DNA of 64,000 nt from assembly GCF_030409835.1 (NCBI RefSeq), contig NZ_JAUFQO010000016.1:780263-844262 (forward strand), written 5' to 3'. Under the pieces are notes generated by a model. The model saw only the letters and a list, made by a program, of their open reading frames with translations, searched no databases and had not been told where the DNA came from. Shown one piece after another: positions 44,455 to 52,952 of the stretch. The stretch is from Lutimonas halocynthiae (GTDB taxonomy: Bacteria > Bacteroidota > Bacteroidia > Flavobacteriales > Flavobacteriaceae). Each line of letters starts with the position of its first letter. Positions within the stretch are counted from its first letter, which is position 1. Made by a program: the position numbers and the translations under genes.

Positions 44455-46290
44455 ATGCTCGAACTTGCAAGTATCATTATTTTAGGAATTATGGCCCAAT
44501 TGGTAGCTTGGAAATTTAAAATTCCAGCCATCCTCCCACTCATCTTAACTGGATTATTTGTTGGCCCGTTTTCTACCATGTTTTCTGCCGATGGGAACAA
44601 ATGGATTGAACCGGTTTGGAATGGTCAATTTGGCCTGTTTCCTGGTGAAAGTCTATTCAATTTTGTGTCTTTATCTATTGCCTTGATCCTTTTTGAAGGG
44701 GGTCTTACATTAAAAAAAGATGAAATTAAAAGTGTAGGCCCGGTTATCTATAAACTAATTACAGTAGGAGCTTTAATCACAATGATTACAGCCGGTATAG
44801 CAGCACATTTTATAATCGGTCTGAATTGGCCTTTATCGTTTTTGTTTTCTTCATTGATTATTGTTACCGGACCAACGGTAATTACACCCATTCTTAGAAA
44901 CCTACCCTTAAAGAAAGATATCTCAACCGTTTTAAAATGGGAAGGAATTCTTATTGATCCTGTCGGAGCTTTAGTTGCAGTACTTGTATTTGAATTTATA
45001 AGCATTGGTGGTGATCATGGCACTGAATATACCAAAGAAACTTTAGTGGAATTTGGAAAAATTATCATTATTGGGTTTTCTATCGGTTTTACTTCTGCCT
45101 ATGTTTTTGCGACTGCACTTAAACAGCGTTGGATTCCTCATTACCTGCTCAATGTAGTGGCCTTAGCCCTTGTGTTAGGTGTATTTGTACTTTCTGATCT
45201 GTTTGCGCATGAGAGTGGCTTATTAGCTGTTGTGATTATGGGGATGGTACTTGGTAATATGAATATAGCTGCCTTAAAGGATGTGCTTTATTTTAAAGAA
45301 ACCATAAGTATCTTGCTGATATCTATCCTTTTTATACTGCTCTCGGCCAATATTAACCTCACAGATCTAGAACTCATTTACAATTGGAATTCACTCATCC
45401 TTTTTGGTATTGTCGTATTAATTGTAAGGCCTATTGGCGTCTTTTTCAGCAGTAGAAAAAGTGCACTTACCCGAAATGAAAAAATATTCATCAGTTGGGT
45501 CGGACCCAGAGGGATCGTGGCAGCTGGTATTGCCTCGTTATTTGGACTTAAACTCACCATGCAGGGTGTTGAAAATGCCAACTATATCACCCCTCTTGTA
45601 TTCATGATTGTTTTAGGTACCGTATTGTTAAATGCAACGACTGCTAAAATAGTTGCAAGAATTACAGGGGTATTGCTGAAAAAATCTGAGGGCATTTTAA
45701 TTGTTGGGGCTTCAGATCCATCAAGACTTATTGCCAGCTACTTAAAAAACAATAATAGAAGGGTTGTTTTAATAGATAGCAATCGGGCAAATATTTCAAA
45801 AGCCAAAGAGGAAGGTCTCGAGGCCTTTGAGAGTGATATTTATGCCGATGAAATTTTTGAAAATATTGAATTAAACGATATTGGGTTTTTACTCGCCCTG
45901 ACTGGTAGCCCTGCGATTAACGAATATGCCCTTGCAAAGTTACGAGGGGTATTTGGTGAAGAAGGTGCCTTTAGACTTATTAGTGGCGAGGAAATGCAAG
46001 ACCCTAATAATAATCCTGAAGAAGGTCTTTTTTCACAAACTGATGATTTCATCAATATTTCTGAGGTTGTAAGAGATTTCCCCATTATTAATGAGGTAAA
46101 AATAGATTCATATGAGCATTATCTGGAAATTATGGAAGCTACTATGAAGGAAGTTAAAACAATCCCGGTATTTGTCAAAGACGTTGAAAATAAAATCCAT
46201 ATCATTCCAGCAGATTATAGTAAATTAAAAGTGGAAGCTGACTTTAAACTGATGTATATAGGGAAAAAACTAGTTATTAATGGAATTTAA
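44455..46290 (+). CDS. CPA1-type sodium/proton antiporter with TrkA-N domain
   Basis: A 611-residue membrane protein. About 12 hydrophobic segments span residues 1-400, with LALILFEGGLTLKKDE and ILIDPVGALVAVLVFEF marking the CPA1 transport core. A cytosolic TrkA-N-like nucleotide-binding domain follows from about residue 415 (EGILIVGASDPSRLIASYL), and another soluble region closes the protein. It probably exchanges sodium or potassium for protons, gated by a nucleotide; this would suit a marine host. The 3' end overlaps the convergent hydrolase gene by 21 bases. Confidence 0.88.
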   Translation: MLELASIIILGIMAQLVAWKFKIPAILPLILTGLFVGPFSTMFSADGNKWIEPVWNGQFGLFPGESLFNFVSLSIALILFEGGLTLKKDEIKSVGPVIYKLITVGALITMITAGIAAHFIIGLNWPLSFLFSSLIIVTGPTVITPILRNLPLKKDISTVLKWEGILIDPVGALVAVLVFEFISIGGDHGTEYTKETLVEFGKIIIIGFSIGFTSAYVFATALKQRWIPHYLLNVVALALVLGVFVLSDLFAHESGLLAVVIMGMVLGNMNIAALKDVLYFKETISILLISILFILLSANINLTDLELIYNWNSLILFGIVVLIVRPIGVFFSSRKSALTRNEKIFISWVGPRGIVAAGIASLFGLKLTMQGVENANYITPLVFMIVLGTVLLNATTAKIVARITGVLLKKSEGILIVGASDPSRLIASYLKNNNRRVVLIDSNRANISKAKEEGLEAFESDIYADEIFENIELNDIGFLLALTGSPAINEYALAKLRGVFGEEGAFRLISGEEMQDPNNNPEEGLFSQTDDFINISEVVRDFPIINEVKIDSYEHYLEIMEATMKEVKTIPVFVKDVENKIHIIPADYSKLKVEADFKLMYIGKKLVINGI

Positions 46291-47124
46291 ATTCATATTG
46301 ATCTTTACCACTACCGGAAAATGATCGGAAGGATATTTACCGTCTTTAGAATCAGTTAAAATCCCGTATTTGTTTACGCTAATATTATCCTTAGAGCAGA
46401 ATATATAATCAATCCTGTCTTTTACCGGTTCATGAAATTCAAATCCGGTAAATGTGCCATGCGGTCCGAAGGGCTTGGCTTTTGAAGCGATTCTGGAATC
46501 GTTAAATACTGAAGACAAATAAGTTATAGCTTTGCTATTCTCATTCAAATTGAAATCACCCATTATGATAACCGGAACATTATCCTTATTGATTTCGTTT
46601 ACTTTTTTAACAATCAACTCAGCACTTTTTTCACGAGCCACTTCCCCTATATGATCGAAGTGCGTATTGAACACCAAAAATATTTTACCACTTACCTTAT
46701 CTTTAAACTTAGCATAGGTGCATATTCGCTCTAAGGCAGCATCCCAGCCTTTAGACACCTTTTCAGGAGTAGGCGAAAGCCAAAAAGTATCCTCATCAAC
46801 GACTTCCAGTTTTTTTGTATTAAAGAAAATGGCGCAGTATTCACCTTTTTTGTTGCCATCATCCCTTCCAACACCAATATAGGCATAACTTGAAAGTGAT
46901 TCATTAATAAAAGCTAATTGTGAATGCAGGCCTTCTTGAATCCCAAAGACATCCGGTGAATAAAAATCAATTTGCTGGGTGAGGTATTCTTTTCTCTTTT
47001 CCCATTGATTCTCCTGATCATTTACTGTAGCGTAACGAATATTATAAGTCATCAGGCTCAGTTCCTGGGACCAAGCAATACAGCTAAAAAAAATACATAT
47101 AAAAGTAATGTGACTTCTTTTCAT
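46270..47124 (-). CDS. secreted endonuclease/exonuclease/phosphatase-family hydrolase
   Basis: A 284-residue protein with signal peptide (about 1-18, CIAWSQE). The EEP fold is marked by LSLMTYNIRYATVND, the Glu of VFGIQEGLHSQL, VFNTHFDHIG, VIIMGDFNLNENS, DRIDYIFCSK, and SDHFPVVVKI, giving the full set of catalytic Asn, Glu, Asp and His positions. Members cleave nucleic acids, inositol phosphates or sphingomyelin, and export suggests nutrient acquisition. Substrate is unknown. Its 3' end overlaps the antiporter gene by 21 bases. Confidence 0.88.
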   Translation of the reverse strand: MKRSHITFICIFFSCIAWSQELSLMTYNIRYATVNDQENQWEKRKEYLTQQIDFYSPDVFGIQEGLHSQLAFINESLSSYAYIGVGRDDGNKKGEYCAIFFNTKKLEVVDEDTFWLSPTPEKVSKGWDAALERICTYAKFKDKVSGKIFLVFNTHFDHIGEVAREKSAELIVKKVNEINKDNVPVIIMGDFNLNENSKAITYLSSVFNDSRIASKAKPFGPHGTFTGFEFHEPVKDRIDYIFCSKDNISVNKYGILTDSKDGKYPSDHFPVVVKINMNLNSINN

Positions 47125-47184
47125 AAGCTTTGGGTTCGTATTTTTCTGACAGAAACAACAAACTGATGCAAGGAATATCTTTAT

Positions 47185-47700
47185 CTAGATCTTTTTCATT
47201 TGCTGTTTCACCATTACGATCTGGTCTTTCAACATCCCGTGTTTGTCTAGCTTTTTTGCTTCAGCAATTAAAGTAGTAGCTTCTCTTTTCCTTCTCTTGG
47301 TCAAGGCAATTCCAGCTAATTGCAATTTCGCCATGGCTTTGTCATGGTCCATAGCCAAGCCCATCTTTAATGCCTTCTTAAAGAAAATTCCTGCCTGTGT
47401 TAAATTAGTTTGAGAAACCATAATACCTCTCAAAAAATTATAATAGGCCTCCTGTTTTTTTGTAAGCGCAGCTGAAGGGTTCTTAATTTTATCAAGCAAT
47501 TTATTTCCTCCTTCAAAATCCTGTTTTCTCAATTTGAAAAAAGTCAACAAGAGAATCTCATTCTTAAAATAAAAAAAGACAAATATTCCCGCAAGTAAAA
47601 CAATGGATATCCCATTCATGATATGACCTTGTGAGAATTCAAACCCGGCCCATACAAGAATAATTGCGGCCAAAACCAATTTTATATATTTGTTGAACAT
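47185..47700 (-). CDS. membrane protein with TPR-like tail, function unknown
   Basis: A 171-residue protein. Two closely spaced hydrophobic helices (about residues 7-22 and 30-48) form a membrane hairpin. The cytosolic C-terminal 120 residues are helical and basic, with TPR-like pairs (AYYNFLRGIMVSQTNLTQAG, FFKKALKMGLAMDHDKA, LAGIALTKRRKREATTLI). No catalytic motif is seen. A scaffolding role is the most that can be suggested. It is flanked by gaps of 60 and 132 bases, in which I see no clear promoter. Confidence 0.65.
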   Translation of the reverse strand: MFNKYIKLVLAAIILVWAGFEFSQGHIMNGISIVLLAGIFVFFYFKNEILLLTFFKLRKQDFEGGNKLLDKIKNPSAALTKKQEAYYNFLRGIMVSQTNLTQAGIFFKKALKMGLAMDHDKAMAKLQLAGIALTKRRKREATTLIAEAKKLDKHGMLKDQIVMVKQQMKKI

Positions 47701-47832
47701 AGACTGTTTTAATTTTTGAGCAAATTTACATTTTTATAGGATTAATCATCATATTATTCATATTAAAATGAACAAACCCCCATCGTAATAATTCTTAACA
47801 TATTCAAATTGATCCCAAATTATCACATTCTT

Positions 47833-48495
47833 TTAAAGTTTCTCAACATAAATACTTTCTGCAAATTTCTTAGAGACATTTTCCTTTTTACCATCATAAG
47901 ATATGAGCATAGATGCGTCAAATTCTCTTATTTCCAGAATCTCAATTTCACTACTCAAAGCCAAGCCTAATTGGGTGACGTATTTAAGAAACACAGCCGA
48001 ATTATCATTGACAGATACTAAACGACAAAAGTCACCAGCCATAAGACCTGATAAGGGTATTTTAGTTTCAACGATAAACTCACCCTTCTCATCAGGAATT
48101 GGATCACCATGAGGATCTCTTTTTGGATTTCCCAGAAAATTATCTAGCTCTTTAATCAATTTTGGAGAGTGAATATGCTCTAATTGATGCGCCACTTCAT
48201 GAACCTCATCCCAACTAAAATTCATATGCTGATGTAAAAAAGTTTCCCACAAACGATGCTTTCTAATCAATTTGAGGGCAATATCATGTCCTGATTTGGT
48301 TAACTCTATCTTTCCATACTTTTCGTATACTACCAATTGTTTGTCTTTCATCTTTTTGATCATCACACTGACCGAAGCTGGCGTAAGACCCATAAAATCC
48401 GCTAATTGATTGGTTCCTAATTTTTTAACATTCTCTTCATAGGTTAAATTATAGATAGCCTTAAGGTAATCCTCTATATTCTTTGTTATATTCAT
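47833..48495 (-). CDS. DtxR/MntR-family metal-dependent repressor
   Basis: A 220-residue iron- or manganese-responsive regulator. The N-terminal winged helix reads NIEDYLKAIYNLTYEENVKKL, with a recognition helix in TPASVSVMIKKMKDKQ (38-53). The dimerisation and metal-binding part has RKHRLWETFL and HEVAHQLEHIHSPKL, and the C-terminal domain is FeoA/SH3-like (about 150-215). I choose the ATG at 48495; the frame extends upstream but that part has no homology and would run through the operator. It is divergent from a TonB receptor gene whose promoter carries an inverted repeat. Confidence 0.9.
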   Translation of the reverse strand: MNITKNIEDYLKAIYNLTYEENVKKLGTNQLADFMGLTPASVSVMIKKMKDKQLVVYEKYGKIELTKSGHDIALKLIRKHRLWETFLHQHMNFSWDEVHEVAHQLEHIHSPKLIKELDNFLGNPKRDPHGDPIPDEKGEFIVETKIPLSGLMAGDFCRLVSVNDNSAVFLKYVTQLGLALSSEIEILEIREFDASMLISYDGKKENVSKKFAESIYVEKL

Positions 48496-48504
48496 AAAAT
48501 AATA

Positions 48505-48536
48505 TTTGTTAGTTATATCTAACTTTATTAGTTTTG
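48505..48536 (+). promoter_or_regulatory. TonB receptor promoter with embedded operator
   Basis: TTTG (48505-48508), 20 bases, TAGTTTTG (48529-48536) make a good Bacteroidota promoter. Within the spacer lies GTTAG-TTATAT-CTAAC (48508-48523), an inverted repeat suited to the divergently encoded DtxR-type repressor. AAAGTTA recurs at 48549-48555. Confidence 0.6.
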
Positions 48537-48573
48537 TATTCCAAAATATAAAGTTAAGTTGATTTATAACAAT

Positions 48574-50895
48574 ATGCAATTTCGATCATTATTTTTATTC
48601 TGCAGCTTACTTTTCACCCTTACAATTACTGCCCAGGATGCTATCATATCTGGACGTATCAGCAGTGATGATTCCTATTTACCATTTGCCGCCATACATA
48701 TTAAAAATTCGAGCAAAGGCAGTACGGCTGACGAAAACGGGCAATACACGATCAATAATTTGGCCCCAGGTTCCTATACTTTAATTGCATCATTTCTTGG
48801 TTTCATATCAGAAAAGAAGCAGGTTGATATCAAAAAAGGTGAAATTATTATGGTAAACTTCAAACTCACCGCCAATGCTACTTTGGATGAAATCGTTGTT
48901 ACCGGAACCATGAAGGAGACCTATGTCTCTGCCTCCCCAATTAAAATAGATGTGGTTACCTCTAAACAATTAGACACCTACCTCCCATCGGCTGCAAGTT
49001 CTGTTATCGAAAGTGCCCAATTGGTCAATGGTGTTCAAGAAGTAGTTGCATGTGGCGTTTGTTATACTAACAGTATTAGCGTTAATGGTTTACCTGGGTC
49101 CTATACAGCCATTTTAATGGATGGTACGCCCATTTATGGAAGTCTTGCCTCGGTTTACGGTCTCAATGGAATTCCTAATATGATAATAGACCGATTTGAA
49201 GTTATTAAAGGCCCAAGCAGCACTTTATATGGCTCAGAAGCAGTAGCTGGTGTCATTAATATTATCACGAAAAATCCTGAAAATCAACCCATAATATCCG
49301 CAGATCTCATGACCAGCACCCATGAAGAAGTATTCGGTAATTTTGCCTTTGCTCCTGCTATTGGTAAATCAAATAGCTATATCGGTGTTAATTTTGGCTA
49401 CGCCAATCATTATGCTGACAACAACCTAGATGGTTTTGGCGATGGCGTAAATTCAGATCATATCTCCTTATTCTCAAAATTTAATATTTATAGACCCAGC
49501 GATAAGAAATTTACTATCGCAGCAAAATACTATTATGAAGACAGAAGAAATGGCGTTGAATCTTTTGTTAAAGACCGGGCTTATAAAACTTTAAGAGGAA
49601 GTGATGAAATTTATGGAGAAAGTATATACACTAATAGAATGGAACTTTTCGGAACCTATGCTTTGGATACCAAAGCCAACTTAAAAATTGACTATTCTTT
49701 TTCTAATCATGATCAAGACAGCTATTATGGAGCTGATTTCTATGAAGCATCCCAGCAAATTGCCTTTGGTAATTTTATCTGGAGTTTTGCACATAAAAAC
49801 CATGATGTTTTGCTTGGGTCAACACTGCGTTATGATGCCTATGATGACAATACACTTGCCACTGAAGAAGAGATTGACGAAGAGCTCGTGAACAAACCAA
49901 ATAATCAATTTGTGCCAGGCATCTTTGTTCAGGACGAATATTACTTTTCTGAAAAATTTACCCTTTTAGGAGGTATTCGACTTGATCATCATCAAGAGCA
50001 TGGTTTCATTTATTCACCACGCCTGAATGCGAAATATAAAACGTCAGATTGGACAACCTTTAGATTTAATTTTGGTACGGGCTTTAAAGTAGTAAACTTA
50101 TTCACAGAGGATCACGCTTTTGTAACCGGACAAAGAGAAGTTATCATTGCAGAAGATTTGGAACCAGAAAGCTCTTATAATTTTTCAATAAATTACAATC
50201 ATATTTATACTGGTTTAGGAGGTAGCGGTTCAATAGATCTGGAGGGGTTTTTCACACATTTTACTAATAAAATAATTCCTGATTACGACAACGCTGGTCT
50301 TATCATATACGAAAACTCGAATGGCTATGCCCGATCAATGGGCCTCGGCATGAACATAAATCACAAGTTTAGTTTCCCTTTATCTATGAATATTGGTTTA
50401 AACTTATTAGAATCTACTGAAACTGATACGGATGAAAACGAGATTCAAATCACTTCTGATATTCTTTTTGCTCCCAAATGGAGCGGCGTTCTTGCAGCTA
50501 ATTATCAGTTTGTAAAATCCAGAATTACCCTGGCATATTCTGCTCAATTCACAGGGCCAATGGCCTTGCCTGAAGTTTATGATCTGGATGAATTTGGAGT
50601 GCCCCTAAATGAGCCCAGACCCACAACCAGCATCCCTTTTTCATTACACCAAATTCAAGTTACCAAACTGATCAAGAACAATTACAACCTCTATTTCGGC
50701 ATCAACAACCTCTTCAATTATATCCAGACTGAATCTCCATTAGTTGGCTATGACGATCCTAACTACGCAACAGGTTTTAGCCCATACTTTGACACAGCCT
50801 ATGCCTATGCTCCTAACCACGGAATTGAATTTTATCTAGGTTTTAAGTGGGATTTGTTGAGAAAAACCGATCCAATTTTGATTTCTGAAAAGTAA
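48574..50895 (+). CDS. TonB-dependent outer membrane receptor with CxxC plug motif
   Basis: A 773-residue receptor with signal peptide (1-20, TLTITAQ). An N-terminal carboxypeptidase-D-like regulatory domain (about 22-104) is followed by the plug (about 115-230; VIKGPSSTLYGSEAVAGVIN). A 22-strand-type barrel ends in an aromatic-rich region. The plug contains C160-G-V-C163, a pair seen in a subgroup of Bacteroidota receptors and possibly a metal or disulfide site. The ATG at 48574 gives the signal peptide; an upstream TTG is less likely. The divergent DtxR-type repressor suggests uptake of a metal, iron or manganese. The substrate is not certain. Confidence 0.88.
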   Translation: MQFRSLFLFCSLLFTLTITAQDAIISGRISSDDSYLPFAAIHIKNSSKGSTADENGQYTINNLAPGSYTLIASFLGFISEKKQVDIKKGEIIMVNFKLTANATLDEIVVTGTMKETYVSASPIKIDVVTSKQLDTYLPSAASSVIESAQLVNGVQEVVACGVCYTNSISVNGLPGSYTAILMDGTPIYGSLASVYGLNGIPNMIIDRFEVIKGPSSTLYGSEAVAGVINIITKNPENQPIISADLMTSTHEEVFGNFAFAPAIGKSNSYIGVNFGYANHYADNNLDGFGDGVNSDHISLFSKFNIYRPSDKKFTIAAKYYYEDRRNGVESFVKDRAYKTLRGSDEIYGESIYTNRMELFGTYALDTKANLKIDYSFSNHDQDSYYGADFYEASQQIAFGNFIWSFAHKNHDVLLGSTLRYDAYDDNTLATEEEIDEELVNKPNNQFVPGIFVQDEYYFSEKFTLLGGIRLDHHQEHGFIYSPRLNAKYKTSDWTTFRFNFGTGFKVVNLFTEDHAFVTGQREVIIAEDLEPESSYNFSINYNHIYTGLGGSGSIDLEGFFTHFTNKIIPDYDNAGLIIYENSNGYARSMGLGMNINHKFSFPLSMNIGLNLLESTETDTDENEIQITSDILFAPKWSGVLAANYQFVKSRITLAYSAQFTGPMALPEVYDLDEFGVPLNEPRPTTSIPFSLHQIQVTKLIKNNYNLYFGINNLFNYIQTESPLVGYDDPNYATGFSPYFDTAYAYAPNHGIEFYLGFKWDLLRKTDPILISEK

Positions 50896-50973
50896 AATTA
50901 AAAAAATAGGCTAAGCTTCTGAATTTTTAACTTTTTTCGGTATTTTTAGTATCCTAATCAAATAAGATCCATT

Positions 50974-51357
50974 ATGAAAAAATACAACCGATTATTGAGC
51001 TTTTTAGTTTTTGTATTATTAAGTGTCAATTCACTGGCCCAGAAAGAAGAAGTCTCTAAGGACCTGCTTTTGAGCACACTTAATAGTGTTGCCCATCTTA
51101 AACTCGATGCCGGGCAGGAGACCCAGTTGATGGATTACAACAAAGGCTTTGTGGATAAGGTTTATTCAATTCTTGATGGTGATCAGGAAGATAAAGACAA
51201 GAAAAAAGCACTCAAAGACCTAAACTCCGTCCGAGTAAAAGACTTGCGTGGTATGATAGGAAAACACAAAACAAACAAATATTTAAAATTAATGGAGGAT
51301 GAGTTAAAACCTTTGGCAAAAAGAGATCATCGTCTCAAGGAAATCGCCAAAAGCTGA
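50974..51357 (+). CDS. small secreted helical protein, unknown function
   Basis: A 127-residue protein with a clear signal peptide (about 1-22, ending NSLAQ). The mature part is highly charged and helical (SKDLLLSTLNSVAHLKLDA, then DKDKKKALKDLNSVRVKDL and HKTNKYLKLMEDELKPL). The pattern of paired amphipathic helices recalls periplasmic sensor-type proteins such as Spy/CpxP, but the LTxxQ motifs are not evident. It follows the TonB receptor gene by 78 bases and may share its transcript; a role in metal handling would be guesswork. Confidence 0.65.
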   Translation: MKKYNRLLSFLVFVLLSVNSLAQKEEVSKDLLLSTLNSVAHLKLDAGQETQLMDYNKGFVDKVYSILDGDQEDKDKKKALKDLNSVRVKDLRGMIGKHKTNKYLKLMEDELKPLAKRDHRLKEIAKS

Positions 51358-51386
51358 TTTGAACAACTCAAGTAGAGGCGGCAGAA

Positions 51387-51860
51387 TTATCCGGGAATCT
51401 GCAATAATTTACTTAACAATTTCAATACTATTGAAATTAAATCTGAGCTTTGATCGAGCAAAATCCATTGGTTTAATGAAGTTTCTGATGCAGTCCATAA
51501 ATCTGAATCATCTTGGCAAAGAGACAAAATGACACTGGGATGCTGCTCAAATATGATCTCTTCAAATTTTTTCAATTCGCGCTTTTTGACTTTTGTATTT
51601 GCTATAATCAATACGATATCCACATCGTTTTCAATGCTTTGCTTGGCTAACTGAGCTAAGTCACTATGGAGCGGTGCTATATCTACATTACAACCCAAAT
51701 CGGCAAATGTGTTGCCCAAGGCTACACTGTTATTAAGGACTTCGGTATGCTCCCCGCCGATTAGAATTCGAGGCCGCCTTCCTTCATTTGTAGCGAATAG
51801 ATCGCTTAAAATCTTGGCTTTTTTTTGCAGCAAATAATGCTCCGTATTTTCAGATTCCAA
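51387..51860 (-). pseudogene. remnant of methylmalonyl-CoA mutase small subunit (C-terminal B12-like domain)
   Basis: A 157-codon open frame that reads as the end of a methylmalonyl-CoA mutase: linker QKKAKILSDLFATNEGRRPRILIGGEH, then FADLGCNVDIAPLHSD and AKQSIENDVDIVLIIA. The cobalamin motif DxHxxG is reduced to G-E-H-T-E-V, as expected for the non-catalytic small subunit. The TIM-barrel domain is absent. The frame has no ATG: it contains no methionine and can start only at TTG 51860. It sits next to ftsB and udk, where other Flavobacteria, as I recall, carry mutA and mutB. It could be a relic or a domesticated domain. Confidence 0.6.
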
Positions 51861-51903
51861 TATTTTTCTTCTAGGTGAAATTAATTATGAACTGCAGAAG
51901 GCA

Positions 51904-52224
51904 TCAATCTTCCTCAATGGTATCGTATTCAATGATAAAAATATCCTCATTATCTCTTTTCATTTTATACTCCTCTCGGGCATATCTCTCCAAAGAATCA
52001 GGATCATTTAAATTGTCGATGATTTTCTGATCAGCATCAATCTGCTTTTTATAATATTCGTTGGCATTTTCCAGCTTGTCTATTTCCTCGTCTAACTCCC
52101 GTTGGTTCAAAAACGAATTTTCGTCAAAAAAGCCCATCCAAACAATAAACAGCACCAGCACAATAACATATTTATTACTTAAAAATCGAAAGACCTTATT
52201 TTCTCTTAATTGCTTTAAATTCAT
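51904..52224 (-). CDS. ftsB: FtsB/DivIC-like septum formation initiator
   Basis: A 106-residue bitopic protein. One transmembrane helix (about 17-33, NKYVIVLVLFIVWMGFF) is followed by a periplasmic coiled coil (about 43-80) and the terminal motif LERYAREEYKMKRDNEDIFII that marks the FtsB/DivIC family. It is expected to join FtsL and FtsQ at the division septum. Its start overlaps the udk stop by 4 bases (ATGA), so the two are translationally coupled. Confidence 0.85.
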   Translation of the reverse strand: MNLKQLRENKVFRFLSNKYVIVLVLFIVWMGFFDENSFLNQRELDEEIDKLENANEYYKKQIDADQKIIDNLNDPDSLERYAREEYKMKRDNEDIFIIEYDTIEED

Positions 52225-52832
52225 CTTTCTAAACTTTCATTAATGACAGTTCTTACAATATCAATGGCAACAGTGTTATAGGTATCGTTAGGTATGATTA
52301 AATCAGCATAACTTTTAGTTGGTTCTATAAACTCCTCATGCATGGGTTTCAATGTAGATTGATACCTTTCCAAGACCTCATTGATGTCTCTTCCCCTTTC
52401 TTGAATGTCTCTTTTCAATCTTCGAATTAATCTTTCATCAGAATCAGCATGCACAAAAACCTTGATATCCATTAAATCTCTTAACTCCTTCTTAGTTAAT
52501 ATCAATATACCTTCTACAATCACTACTTTTTTTGGATGCGTAATTAATGTATCCTGAACACGGTTATGGGTTACAAAAGAATAAATAGGTTGCTCGATCA
52601 CATTGCCTTTTTTCAATTCCTTAATGTGTTCAATCAAAAGGTCAAAGTCAATAGCATTAGGGTGATCAAAATTAATATTACATCTTTCTTTATAACTTAA
52701 ATGATCATTTTTACTATAATAAGAGTCCTGAGAAATCACTGTTACTTCTGCATCAGGAAGCTCATTCAAAATTTGTTTTACAACAGTAGTTTTTCCGCTT
52801 CCAGTTCCTCCGGCAATACCTAGAATTAACAT
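52221..52832 (-). CDS. udk: uridine kinase
   Basis: A 203-residue P-loop kinase that phosphorylates uridine and cytidine in pyrimidine salvage. Walker A is GIAGGTGSGKTTVVK near the N terminus. The nucleoside-binding region YSFVTHNRVQD, the lid segment RLIRRLKRDIQERGRD, and EFIEPTKSYADLIIP follow in order, as in E. coli Udk. Length is normal. ftsB overlaps its end by 4 bases. Confidence 0.94.
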   Translation of the reverse strand: MLILGIAGGTGSGKTTVVKQILNELPDAEVTVISQDSYYSKNDHLSYKERCNINFDHPNAIDFDLLIEHIKELKKGNVIEQPIYSFVTHNRVQDTLITHPKKVVIVEGILILTKKELRDLMDIKVFVHADSDERLIRRLKRDIQERGRDINEVLERYQSTLKPMHEEFIEPTKSYADLIIPNDTYNTVAIDIVRTVINESLER

Positions 52833-52952
52833 TTTCCTGTGAATTAAATGACACTTTACAGCTTCATGTATGAAAACCCAAAACTATAAAAAAAGCATTG
52901 AACTTAGTAGAAAATTAATTATTTTCACATAATTAGAAAATCAAAACCAGTT

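Noticed and set aside
48496-48579. N-terminal extension of the DtxR-type regulator by 28 residues
   Set aside because: It would run through the divergent promoter and operator, and homology begins at the ATG at 48495.
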